IMG/VR virus record: IMGVR_UViG_3300005538_000007
Location: 1 to 35,949 of that record
Length of the DNA: 35,949 nt
DNA from: a virus
Direction: 5' to 3' (one strand)
A program made the position numbers and the translations under genes. The first letter of the stretch is position 1; each line of letters opens with the position of its first letter. Below are positions 7,132-15,630 of the stretch, piece by piece. Under the pieces are notes generated by a model that worked only from the letters and a program-made list of their open reading frames with translations, was not told the origin of the DNA and did not search any database.

Positions 7132-8050
7132 AGAGCGCACCACGCTGGCCCAGGAGCTGGCCGCGGCCAAGGCCGAGCTGCTGCAGCCCGAAGGAGGCGC
7201 GGCCGCAGCCGAGCCCCCAAAATCCCCCGCTGCCGCACCTGCTGGCGATACGTCGAGGTCTGCACCGACATCCGCGGCGCCCACCGATGCCCCCGCTGCC
7301 AGCTCTGGGTCCGCATCCTCCCCGGCTGATCCGGCCAAGCCCGCCGCGGCCGACAGCCTGACCAAGCGCCTGGCGCTGCTGGCCGCCGAGGGGCGCAAGC
7401 TCGAGCTCGCGCGCCAGGAGCTCGAGCAGCGCAAGCCCGACCTCGAGCGCCTGGCCAAGATCCGCGGCGCCAAGAGCAAGGTCGACGCGATCAAGGAGCT
7501 GTTCGGCGGCGACGAGGAGGCGGTCGCCCAGCTCTTCATCGAGCTCGACGAGTACCACCGCGCCGACCCAAAACAGCGGCAGACGGTCAGCGACGAGGAG
7601 CGCCTCGATGCCCTGCTCGAAAAGAAGCTCGCCGCGCGCGACCAACAGCGCCAGCAGCAGGCCGCGGCAACCCTGCAGAACCACAGACAGAACTACGTCA
7701 CGGTCACGATGCGCCTGCTCGAGGCGCGCGGCGACGACTTTCCGCTGTGCTCGATCGGGCTCAATCCCGACGACATAACCGCGATATCCGAGGGAGCGTT
7801 CGAGGCGACTGGCAAGGTCCCGTCGCCGGAGGAGGTGCTCCGAGCCATCGAGAGCACCAAGCAGACGCTGCTCGACAAGAGGCTTCTCAAGAAGCCGGAG
7901 ACAAAGCCCGCAGGCGCGACGGCGCCGGAGCCCGGGGCGGACAAAAGAATCGGACCGGTCCGGAACGACGACGTTCCGGTCACCCCGCCCCGGCGCACGA
8001 CGTACGAGGAGGAGCTCGAGCTGGCCAAGCGAGAGGCCGGCATCAAGTAG
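7124..8050 (+). CDS. Candidate capsid scaffold protein
   Basis: About 308 residues directly before the major capsid gene, the standard place for a scaffold. The sequence fits: an Ala/Pro/Ser-rich disordered N-terminal third, then long charged helices with coiled-coil character (KLELARQELEQRKPDLERL, EKKLAARDQQRQQQAA) and a basic C-terminal region ending EEELELAKREAG. No protease domain is seen. The chosen start is GTG 7124, overlapping the previous stop, with a G-rich ribosome site. The in-frame ATG at 7091 would overlap the 57-residue gene by 41 bases and add 11 residues. Confidence 0.7.
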   Translation: MAEERTTLAQELAAAKAELLQPEGGAAAAEPPKSPAAAPAGDTSRSAPTSAAPTDAPAASSGSASSPADPAKPAAADSLTKRLALLAAEGRKLELARQELEQRKPDLERLAKIRGAKSKVDAIKELFGGDEEAVAQLFIELDEYHRADPKQRQTVSDEERLDALLEKKLAARDQQRQQQAAATLQNHRQNYVTVTMRLLEARGDDFPLCSIGLNPDDITAISEGAFEATGKVPSPEEVLRAIESTKQTLLDKRLLKKPETKPAGATAPEPGADKRIGPVRNDDVPVTPPRRTTYEEELELAKREAGIK

Positions 8051-8092
8051 CCCGCTCGCGTCGCGACGGGGCCCTGCGAAAGGTCTCCGTCC

Positions 8093-9355
8093 ATGGCTGG
8101 TTTCGATCTCACCCGCGCTGCAGGGATCCTGAAGCGCGTCTACGACAAGAAGCTGCACGAGGTCCTCTACAGCGTCGACAACGCGAAGCTCAACCCAGGC
8201 TTCGTTGGCCTCAAGCGCGATTCCGGCAAGCGCGTGGTCACGCCGTTCGGCTCGGCCTACGCGGTGCCGATCAAGTACGGCCGCGTGTCGGCGAGCTCGG
8301 CCGACTACGCGACCGCGGAGACGCTGTCGGGGCAGGCCGACCAGGGCGCGGCGCCGAAGTACGCCCAGTTCCTCGTCACCCCGAGCACCTACTTCACGGT
8401 GCACCAGGTCGCGGGCGACACGCTCGATCGCGCGACCGACGAGGGCGCGTTCATCGACGCCGCCGCCGAGGTGGTCAAGGACGCCCTGGCCGCGCACATG
8501 CGCCGGCTCATGATCCACACCCACGGCACCGGCTCGGGCAAGGTCGCGACCATCACCGCGGCGCCGACCTCGACGACCATCACCATCGACCCGTCCGAGG
8601 TGCGCCGCTTCGAGATCGGCGACTGGATCGTGGCCGCCGCCGCCGAGGCCACGGGCTCGCTGCGCTCCGCGACCGCGGCGCAGGTCACCGGCCGCAACAG
8701 CGTGACCGGCGTGCTCACGCTCTCGATCGACGTCACTGCCCTGTCGTGGGCCAGCGGCGACTCGGTCTTCTTCAAGGGCGACCGCGCCGCGGCCGGCTTC
8801 ACCAACGTGTTCGCCGGCTACTTCGGCATCGTCGGCTCCTCGGCGCCGTCGGGCGGCGAGTCCTTCTTCGGTGTCGATCGCTCGGTCGACACCCGGCTCG
8901 GCGGCCTGCGCTACGACGCCACAGGCAAGGACATGGGCGAGATGCTGACCGAGGCGGCCATGCTCGCGGTCGGCGAGGGCGCCATGATCGCGCGCTGCCG
9001 GATGTCGACCAAGGACTACGGGTCCCTGGTCAAGGAGCGCGACGATCTCAAGCACATCGCCATCAACAGCGAGAACTCGACGCTCGGCTTCAAGGCCATC
9101 GAGTACGTCTCGCCGGTCGGGACCTTCCCGGTCCTGCTCGACGAGGGCATGCCGATCGGCCACGCCTTCCTCGAGACCGAGGACTGGCGGATGCTGTGCA
9201 AGGACGGCGAGCTCGCCACCATCGTCAGCCACGACGGCCTGGTGCTGCGCAAGGTGGCGGGGGCGGACGCCTACTCCTGCTACGTCAAGTCGATGATCCA
9301 GCCGGTCTGCGACCGGCCCGGTCACCAGGTCCACGTCTACAACGTCGGCTCGTAA
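8093..9355 (+). CDS. Major capsid protein
   Basis: 420 residues following the scaffold gene. It forms the icosahedral shell. It starts MAGFDLTRAAGILKRVYD and shows a helical arm (LHEVLYSVDNAKLNPGF), a beta-rich surface-loop region with many Thr/Val (around 155-220), and a C-terminal domain with WRMLCKDGELATIVSHDGL and a final QVHVYNVGS. The order scaffold, this gene, small acidic gene matches podovirus-like head modules. The assignment is from position, length and style. Codon use is highly GC-biased. Confidence 0.82.
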   Translation: MAGFDLTRAAGILKRVYDKKLHEVLYSVDNAKLNPGFVGLKRDSGKRVVTPFGSAYAVPIKYGRVSASSADYATAETLSGQADQGAAPKYAQFLVTPSTYFTVHQVAGDTLDRATDEGAFIDAAAEVVKDALAAHMRRLMIHTHGTGSGKVATITAAPTSTTITIDPSEVRRFEIGDWIVAAAAEATGSLRSATAAQVTGRNSVTGVLTLSIDVTALSWASGDSVFFKGDRAAAGFTNVFAGYFGIVGSSAPSGGESFFGVDRSVDTRLGGLRYDATGKDMGEMLTEAAMLAVGEGAMIARCRMSTKDYGSLVKERDDLKHIAINSENSTLGFKAIEYVSPVGTFPVLLDEGMPIGHAFLETEDWRMLCKDGELATIVSHDGLVLRKVAGADAYSCYVKSMIQPVCDRPGHQVHVYNVGS

Positions 9356-9360
9356 CCATC

Positions 9361-9627
9361 ATGGCCGACAAGAAGAGCCCGCTTGCCCTCGCCGTGATCG
9401 CGCGCCTCAAGAAGGCGAACGGTCACGACGAGCCCGACGGCGACGAGCCGGAGGACTCCGAGGGCAAGGACGAGGGCGAGGACTCGAGCGCCAGCGACGA
9501 GGCGGAGCTGTCCGCCTGCGAGGACATGATCGCCGCCTTCCGCGAGCGCGACGCCCATGCCCTGCGCGACGCCCTGAAGTCGTTCCTCAAGGCTTGCGGG
9601 GTGGAGGGATACGACGATGGCGAGTGA
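9361..9627 (+). CDS. Small acidic protein after the capsid gene, 88 aa
   Basis: The first half is extremely acidic (HDEPDGDEPEDSEGKDEGED) and the C-terminal half is a short helical domain (LSACEDMIAAFRERDAHAL, then ALKSFLKACGV). Small proteins with this DDMI.AF...DA.AL..AL..FL pattern are common immediately downstream of phage capsid genes; their role is not established. It starts five bases after the capsid stop without a clear ribosome site, so coupling is likely, and it overlaps the next gene by 11 bases. Confidence 0.72.
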   Translation: MADKKSPLALAVIARLKKANGHDEPDGDEPEDSEGKDEGEDSSASDEAELSACEDMIAAFRERDAHALRDALKSFLKACGVEGYDDGE

Positions 9628-9961
9628 GCGCATCCGCAGGACCGAGCGGTTCCTGCATTCCATGGACTTCGCGAAGGGCTTCACGTCGGTCGCCTCGGCG
9701 AACAACCTGTCGCTCGGGCGCGGGGTCGTCTTCGACATCACCGGGACCACGACGATCAACTACCTCGAGACGACCGGCATCCGCACCGGCCGCTTCCGCA
9801 TCCTGCGCTTCAACGGCACCCTGACCGTGAAGAACAACCTCGGCTCGCCGGGCACGGGCTTCGCCAACCTGAAGCTCATCGCCGGGGCCGACTTCTCGGC
9901 GGCGGCCGGGAAGATCCTCGGTTTCGTCTACGACGGGACCAACTGGCAGCAGGTGTTCTGA
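9617..9961 (+). CDS. Beta-rich decoration- or fibre-like protein, 114 aa
   Basis: A short, Thr/Gly-rich, beta-strand protein: FDITGTTTINYLETTGI, RFRILRFNGTLTVKNNLG and the ending GFVYDGTNWQQVF. Repeats of the type T-x-x-I-N-Y-L and FVYDG-T-x-W occur in phage fibre and head-decoration proteins. A role as a head-surface protein is inferred from its place just after the capsid genes. It is the last gene before the intrinsic terminator. Confidence 0.65.
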   Translation: MASERIRRTERFLHSMDFAKGFTSVASANNLSLGRGVVFDITGTTTINYLETTGIRTGRFRILRFNGTLTVKNNLGSPGTGFANLKLIAGADFSAAAGKILGFVYDGTNWQQVF

Positions 9962-9966
9962 GCTTG

Positions 9967-10027
9967 CTGCGGGCGGCGCTGCGGCCGGAACTAGTCCCTC
10001 CTCCGCAGCGTCGCCCGCAGTTCTTTT
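9967..10027 (+). terminator. Strong intrinsic terminator inside the structural operon
   Basis: The arms CTGCGGGCGGCGCTGCGG (9967-9984) and CCGCAGCGTCGCCCGCAG (10003-10020) pair over 18 bp with a single G-U wobble and an 18-base loop, and are followed immediately by TTCTTTT. It starts five bases after a stop codon and ends nine bases before the next gene. This is the clearest Rho-independent terminator seen in the window. It separates capsid genes from tail genes. Confidence 0.88.
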
Positions 10028-10036
10028 GAGGGGACT

Positions 10037-10678
10037 ATGGCCCAGCTCAGCGATCTCGAGTCGAGCATCCGCGCCGCCATCGACCACGACAGCGACACCG
10101 CGGTCACGCAGGCGCAGATCTACGCCTGGGTCAACGAGCGCTACTACACGCTCCGGCGCCGGCTCGCGAACCTGTTCCCCGACCTCTACACCAAGGTCAC
10201 CGCCGACTTCACCATCGCCCAGGGCGCAAGCTCGCAGGACGTGACCGCCTCGCCGCTGTCGCTGACCGACTTCGGCAAGGTGCGCGTGCTGCAGTGGAAG
10301 ACCGGGCTCGACTACTGGTCGCTCCCGCTCGCCAACGGCATCAACCCCGAGCGCTCGGGCCGGCTGTCCTGGCGCCTGCGCGGGGCGACCGTGCTCGACA
10401 TCTTCCCCGCGCTCATGGCCCCTGGCACCTACCGCCTGCGCTACGTGACCAAGGCGATCAAGCTCGCCGCGCCGACCGACGTGGTCGACCTGCCCGACGG
10501 GGCCGAGACCGTGCTCATCGAGGACGTCGCCCGCCGCTGCCGCGTGCGCGTCGACGAGGATCCGAGCTTCCACAGCATGTTCAAGAGCGAGGCGTGGCAG
10601 GAGCTGCTCGCGTCCCTGCAGCCGCTCTATGTCTCGACGCCGATGCAGATCCAGGACGTGCGGGGGCCGTACCGCTGA
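10037..10678 (+). CDS. Head-tail adaptor-type protein
   Basis: 213 residues, first gene after the terminator. The N-terminus is helical (LESSIRAAIDHDSDTAVTQA, IYAWVNERYYTLRRRLANLF), then beta-rich, ending with a helical segment VLIEDVARRCRVRVDEDPSF and QEL.ASL. This helix-sheet-helix plan, size and position fit the adaptor ring that attaches a short tail to the portal; that role is inferred. A GAGGGG site precedes the ATG. The stop overlaps the next start (TGATG). Confidence 0.62.
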   Translation: MAQLSDLESSIRAAIDHDSDTAVTQAQIYAWVNERYYTLRRRLANLFPDLYTKVTADFTIAQGASSQDVTASPLSLTDFGKVRVLQWKTGLDYWSLPLANGINPERSGRLSWRLRGATVLDIFPALMAPGTYRLRYVTKAIKLAAPTDVVDLPDGAETVLIEDVARRCRVRVDEDPSFHSMFKSEAWQELLASLQPLYVSTPMQIQDVRGPYR

Positions 10679-10974
10679 TGCAGATCCAGCTCAATCCGCC
10701 CAGCTTCGGCGACCCCGGCACGTTCAAGTTCGTGCAGGAGTACTTCCGCCGGCTGATCGCGGCCGTCGCGCCGTGGGCGGCCGGCAAGCGCCTCGAGAAC
10801 GTGTCGGTCAAGTCCTCGAGCACGAGCATCGGCCACAACCTCGGCCTGCAGCCGACGGGCATCATCATCACGCCCCGGGGCAACGCGACCATCTGGCAGG
10901 CGCAGAAGCCGGATGCGACGAACGTGTACCTCCAGGCCAGCACCAACACGACCTGCGACCTCCTCATCTACTGA
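10678..10974 (+). CDS. Small tail-associated protein, 98 aa
   Basis: Contains SIGHNLGLQPTGIIITPRGN followed by ATIWQAQ and a Thr/Asn-rich beta C-terminus (TNTTCDLLIY). The H-x-LG-x-x-P-x-G-I-I-V pattern followed by A-x-I/V-W is recurrent in short phage proteins encoded near adaptors and fibres, probably forming a small beta domain. The N-terminal part (FVQEYFRRLIAAVAPW) is a helix. The start overlaps the adaptor stop. Confidence 0.65.
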   Translation: MQIQLNPPSFGDPGTFKFVQEYFRRLIAAVAPWAAGKRLENVSVKSSSTSIGHNLGLQPTGIIITPRGNATIWQAQKPDATNVYLQASTNTTCDLLIY

Positions 10975-10979
10975 CGCCG

Positions 10980-13900
10980 ATGCCCCTGCAAAAGCAGCCC
11001 ATCAACGTCACGCTTCGGGGGCTCCAGCAGCACACCGGCGTGAAGATGTTGCAGCCGGGGCAGTCGCCGCTCATGCAGAACGTGCGGCAGCGCTACGGGC
11101 GCGGGGTTTACGGCAAGCGCTACGGTCACAGCCTGCTGACGACGTCCGTCGACGTGGGAGCGCTCTTCTATGCGCTCGGCCTGGCCACCGTGAACGGCGA
11201 TCTGTGCCTGCGCACCTCGGACGCCGCCTACCTCTACGACACCGCCACCTCGACCTGGCGCTATCGCGGGTCGTGCTCCCGGGCGGTCGTCAGCGTGGCC
11301 CCGGCGCTCATCACCCCGGGCAACGCCTGGAAGCCGGTCCAGATCAGCGCAGGCGGATACACCTACTTCTTCGCTGGCGTCGCGCCGCAGACCGCCCCGA
11401 CGTGGACCCACCAGCAGACGCCTCTGGCGTACGTCTATCGCATCGTCGACGCGAACGGCGCCGAGATCGTCCCCGAGACGACGATCAGCGGTGCGACCGG
11501 CGTGACCGCCAAGCCCGTGGTCGCGGGTGGCTTCGTCTGGCTCTTCCTCGGTTGCGACACCGCCAGCGGCACGGGAAACGGCTATCGCAAGCTCTACGCG
11601 GTCAAGCTCGATCCCGCCAACCCCACGACCGCCCCCGTCGTCACCACCTACCAGGATGCGGGCGCTTCGGAGGCGATCTGCACGTTCGACGTGATGCAAC
11701 TCGCGGCGGGCGGTGCCGCCGTTGCGTGCGGGCGCTACAACCAGAACCTCGGGCAGTCGACGCTGGACCTGTCGCTCCTCAACACGGCGACGGGACAGCC
11801 CCAGGCCAGCCCGGGCATCGTCTCGACCGTCGTCGCGTCGATCGGCTACGACCCGGCCGCCAACCACGACTGGAACCTGCAGTTCCTGAAAAACGGGAAC
11901 CCCGACGGCAACGGCAAGTACTACTTGGTCGCGTACAACGGGACCAACTGGTACGGGGTCACGGTCACCGCGTCGACCCTGGTGGCGGCGACTCCTGTGG
12001 CGTTGACCGGCGTGACGGGGACCGTGGGAGCCGCGTTCCTGCTCGCAGGATCGCCGATGATCCTCACGTCGACGCCAGGGACGACGCCTTCCCTCGGCAC
12101 GGTCCAGAGCACCGTCTTCTCGACGTCGTGGGCGGTGACTTTCGCCGCAGCGATCATCAAGCGCCACGCCGTGGTCTGCGGCGAGCCCATCGTTGTCGAT
12201 CCCGGCGGCGGTGGGACCGCGAGCACGGGCTTCTACATCCCGATTCTCTACGACGACGCCGACGTGTCCACCCCGACGGCACAGCGCTGCTACGGCCTGC
12301 TCGACATCTTCGGCGGCAACAGCGTGACTCCCTTTGGCAGCATCGTCGGGCGGGCCCTGTACGGCCTTGGGGGCGACACTTACCAGCACGCGTTTGTCGG
12401 CTCGATCACGAACAAGGGCCAGTCCTGGGTCGCGCCGTTCCAGCGGACCGATCAAACCCTCGCGAAGGTCCAGTTCGCGGTCAACTCCTACGACGGCGCC
12501 GTCTACACCGCGAAGTCGATCACCTTCGACTTTACGAAGTCACTGGCCACCGGCCTGGGGCCGCCGGCGACGACCATGCTGGGCAAGGCAGCGATCCTGC
12601 CCGGCACGCTGCCCGGCTATCTCGCAGGAGCAGCGGTGGCCGAATGGCCGTCCCTCTACCCGCCTTCGATCACGGCGACCACCTTCGCGCCAGGCACGGG
12701 CTTCGTCATGCCGGCCGGGACCTACTCCCTCCAGGCGTGCTACGTCTACCGCGACCGAGTCGCCGGGAACGTCATCCGGTCGGCCTTCTCGCCCGTCGTC
12801 ACGGTGACCTGCAACGGGTCGACCCAGGCGATCGAGGTGCTGGTTCCGTCGCTGGCTCTGACCTCGACGGCGGCGGGGACGTTCGGGATCGAGGTGTACC
12901 TCTCGGTGGCGGGAAGCACGACGCTGTTTCTTCAGCCCGTTCTGCCCAATGACCCCACGGTCGACTCGATCGAGTTCGACTTCAATACCGGCGGCGCGAA
13001 CCGGACCGCCACCGGTCAGTGCATCATCCCGGTCACCGGCACGGAGATCCCCTACACCGCCAGCGGCGAGCTGCCCAACGACCCGCCGCCACCGTGCCGT
13101 GTAGTCGCGAGCTGGCGCGACCGCGTGTTCATCGCGGACAGCGAGGCGGACGGCGAGATCTGGCCGAGCAAGGAGATCGTCGCCGGCAAGGGGCCGGAGT
13201 TCTCCGAGGGCCTGCTCTTCTCGCTCCCGGGCGGCACCGGGCCGGTGACGGCGATGTGCCCGCTCGATCACAACTGGTTCCTCATCTTCCAGGCGGATTC
13301 GATCTGGGCCATCCAGGGCGACGGGCCCGACGAGACCGGCAACGGCGCCTACGAGCCCCTCCGCATCATCGGCAACCGCGGCACGACCGCGCCGGGGTCG
13401 GTCGTCTCGACGTCGCGGGGCGTGTTCTTCCAGGACGCGAACGGCCGGATCTGCCTGGTCGACGGTTCGCTGACCGTCCAGGACGCGGCCGGTGACGGGC
13501 CGTGGAGCTACACCGGCGTGGTCACGGCGGCGGTCGACCTCCCGGCCAAGCGCGAGACGCACTTCTACCTGGCCGGCGCGGCGGCGGATGGCTCGTTCCG
13601 GCTCGTGCTCGACTGGGGCAACCCGTCGCCCGACAGCCCGCTGGGCGAGTGGTACTCGGACACCCAGCCGCTCGCGCCCACGACGATGCTGGGCGACGGC
13701 GGGGCGACCGCCTACAACGGCCAGGTCGCCCTCGCGCATAGCGCGTCGCCGGCCCTGGTGCGCACCGGGGTCGACGGGCAGTTCTTCGACGACGCCAGCA
13801 ACTACATCAACCGCAAGATCCAGCTCCCGCTCATCCTCTCGGGCATCCGCGGTTACGAGCGCATCTACCGCGGCCAGATCGTCGGCCAGTACAAGAGCCA

Positions 13901-14162
13901 GCACACGCTGTCGGTCACCGTCGACACGTTCGACGGCGTGGCCGGCGAGACCGGCTCCGCCACCGAGACCTTCACCAAGGTGGTCAGCGCCGGGCCCGAG
14001 CTGTTCGAGCTGCGGCCCACGCGCCAGCGGCTCTCGATCTTCACCCTGACCATCGCCGATTCGGGCACCGACACCGGCGAGGGCGGGACGCTCGATGGGC
14101 TCGCCCTCGAGGTCGGCGTCAAGGGCGGCTTGCCGCGCATCAACACGGGCCAGAGGTTCTGA
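10980..14162 (+). CDS. Very large beta-rich tail protein (nozzle/stopper candidate)
   Basis: 1,060 residues, the largest gene. It begins MPLQKQPINVTLRGLQQHTG and is almost entirely beta-strand with repeated blades, consistent with a propeller-like fold. The region around residues 700-800 (PPPPCRVVASWRDRVFIADS, then GEIWPSKEI, WFLIFQADSIWAIQ and GVFFQDANGRICLVDG) resembles the large nozzle-type proteins of short-tailed phages, in which C-x-x-x-A-x-W-x-x-R-V/L-F/W repeats occur. No tape measure gene is present, in line with a short tail. The exact role, nozzle or tail stopper, is inferred. Confidence 0.65.
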   Translation: MPLQKQPINVTLRGLQQHTGVKMLQPGQSPLMQNVRQRYGRGVYGKRYGHSLLTTSVDVGALFYALGLATVNGDLCLRTSDAAYLYDTATSTWRYRGSCSRAVVSVAPALITPGNAWKPVQISAGGYTYFFAGVAPQTAPTWTHQQTPLAYVYRIVDANGAEIVPETTISGATGVTAKPVVAGGFVWLFLGCDTASGTGNGYRKLYAVKLDPANPTTAPVVTTYQDAGASEAICTFDVMQLAAGGAAVACGRYNQNLGQSTLDLSLLNTATGQPQASPGIVSTVVASIGYDPAANHDWNLQFLKNGNPDGNGKYYLVAYNGTNWYGVTVTASTLVAATPVALTGVTGTVGAAFLLAGSPMILTSTPGTTPSLGTVQSTVFSTSWAVTFAAAIIKRHAVVCGEPIVVDPGGGGTASTGFYIPILYDDADVSTPTAQRCYGLLDIFGGNSVTPFGSIVGRALYGLGGDTYQHAFVGSITNKGQSWVAPFQRTDQTLAKVQFAVNSYDGAVYTAKSITFDFTKSLATGLGPPATTMLGKAAILPGTLPGYLAGAAVAEWPSLYPPSITATTFAPGTGFVMPAGTYSLQACYVYRDRVAGNVIRSAFSPVVTVTCNGSTQAIEVLVPSLALTSTAAGTFGIEVYLSVAGSTTLFLQPVLPNDPTVDSIEFDFNTGGANRTATGQCIIPVTGTEIPYTASGELPNDPPPPCRVVASWRDRVFIADSEADGEIWPSKEIVAGKGPEFSEGLLFSLPGGTGPVTAMCPLDHNWFLIFQADSIWAIQGDGPDETGNGAYEPLRIIGNRGTTAPGSVVSTSRGVFFQDANGRICLVDGSLTVQDAAGDGPWSYTGVVTAAVDLPAKRETHFYLAGAAADGSFRLVLDWGNPSPDSPLGEWYSDTQPLAPTTMLGDGGATAYNGQVALAHSASPALVRTGVDGQFFDDASNYINRKIQLPLILSGIRGYERIYRGQIVGQYKSQHTLSVTVDTFDGVAGETGSATETFTKVVSAGPELFELRPTRQRLSIFTLTIADSGTDTGEGGTLDGLALEVGVKGGLPRINTGQRF

Positions 14163-14175
14163 GGGAGGTCACCGC

Positions 14176-15627
14176 ATGGGATACGGCAATCTCGCGAACC
14201 CGAACGGCTACAGGGGGCCGGCGCGCGCGTCGACCTCGCAGCAGCAGATCGACGAGGCGGATCGGCAGAAGGCGGGCGTGGTAGCTGCGAATGCTCCTCT
14301 GCCGCCGACGCCACCGACGCCGACCGGCTTCGACCAGGACCGCGCCGACGCCCAGAGGCTCTACCAGATGGCCCTGCAGCAGATGCAGACGGCGGGCAAC
14401 TATCAGCCGCCGTCGGTGCAGGCGGGGCAGTCCTCGGGCGCGAACGCGGTCAGCTACAACGCCCCCGGCGCGGTTCAGCAAGTGCAGGCGCCGACCGCCC
14501 AGGCGATGGGCGTCGAGGGCGCGAACATCAACCAGGCGGCCGACCAGCAGGACCGCACCGCCCAGCTCAGCTACCTCCAGGCGCTGCAGGCCCAGGCGAA
14601 CGGGACGGGCGGGCCGTCCCCGGCGGAGCTGCAGCTCCAGCAGCAGATGGGCCAGATCGCCGCCACCCAGTCCGGGCTGGCGGCCCAGGCTCATGGCAAC
14701 CAGGGCGTGTTCGCCCGCCGCCAGGCGATGCAGAACACGGCGACGCAGCAGCAGGCCGAGAACTTCCAGGCCGCCCAGCTTCGCGCCCAGGAGCAGCTCG
14801 CGGCCCAGCAGCAGCTCAGCACGGCTCTGTCGGGCATGCGAGCGAGCGACCAGGGCATCTCGACGGAGCAGGCGCAGCTCAATCAGGCCGCCCAGATCGC
14901 GAACGCCCAGAACGTCAACCAAGGCTCGCAGTTCAACGCGACAACGGCACTGCAGGCCGGCACGACCAACGCGGCGGCCGCGAACGCGCAGGCCCAGCAG
15001 ACCGCGCAGGAGCAGCTCGCGGCTGCAACCACGAACGCGGCGAACCAGCAGAACAACGCCCAGTACAACGCCACCGCGCGCCAGGCGGCGAGCACGAGCA
15101 ACGCCGGCAACGCCCTGCAGGCGAACAACCAGAACATCACGGCCAAGCAGAACGCGGCCGCGAACGCGCAGGGGGCGGTGACCACGGAGCAGACCTCGAC
15201 CCAGGGGGCGGCCCAGACGAACCTCGGTCAGCAGGGCATCAACCTGGCGTCGCGGACGGCCAACCAGAACTTTGCCTCCAACATCGTGGGCGATGTGCTG
15301 AAGGGCGCCGGCGACGTCGGCGCCGTCGTGAGCGACCGCCGCAGCAAAGAGGACATCGAGCCCGACTCCGAGCGGGTCGACGCCCTGCTGCGCGCGCTGC
15401 GCCCCTACGCCTACGATTACAAGGATCCGTCCGAGCCCGGCGCGCGCCCGGGCCGGCAGCACGGGGTCATGGCGCAGGACCTCGAGCGCTCCGCGATCGG
15501 GCGCTCCGTCGTGCGCGACACCCCGAGCGGCAAGATGGTCGACACCGGGCGCCTGACCATGGCCCTGGCCGGCGCCCTGGCCGAGGTCGCGGCCGACGTG
15601 CGCAAGCTGCAGGCCGGGAGGAGATAG
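14176..15627 (+). CDS. Gln/Asn/Ala-rich virion protein with C-terminal S74 self-cleaving chaperone domain
   Basis: 483 residues. Residues 30-380 are a low-complexity helical region dominated by Gln, Ala and Asn (QQQAENFQAAQLRAQEQLAA). Residues 386-483 are a peptidase S74 domain: it opens SDRRSKEDIEPD and continues ALLRALRPYAYDYKD, HGVMAQDLE and a final long helix. In this family, trimerised precursors cut themselves just before the domain's first Ser using a Ser-Lys pair five residues apart; here S386 and K391 fit. The start follows a GAGGGAGG site. S74 usually ends tail spikes, so this Gln-rich partner, beside ejection proteins, is unusual. Confidence 0.82.
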   Translation: MGYGNLANPNGYRGPARASTSQQQIDEADRQKAGVVAANAPLPPTPPTPTGFDQDRADAQRLYQMALQQMQTAGNYQPPSVQAGQSSGANAVSYNAPGAVQQVQAPTAQAMGVEGANINQAADQQDRTAQLSYLQALQAQANGTGGPSPAELQLQQQMGQIAATQSGLAAQAHGNQGVFARRQAMQNTATQQQAENFQAAQLRAQEQLAAQQQLSTALSGMRASDQGISTEQAQLNQAAQIANAQNVNQGSQFNATTALQAGTTNAAAANAQAQQTAQEQLAAATTNAANQQNNAQYNATARQAASTSNAGNALQANNQNITAKQNAAANAQGAVTTEQTSTQGAAQTNLGQQGINLASRTANQNFASNIVGDVLKGAGDVGAVVSDRRSKEDIEPDSERVDALLRALRPYAYDYKDPSEPGARPGRQHGVMAQDLERSAIGRSVVRDTPSGKMVDTGRLTMALAGALAEVAADVRKLQAGRR

Positions 15628-15630
15628 GCC

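Noticed and set aside
7064-9334. A minus-strand open frame of 756 codons over the scaffold and capsid genes
   Set aside because: It is the complement of well-supported genes, has the same low-information composition and no ribosome site.
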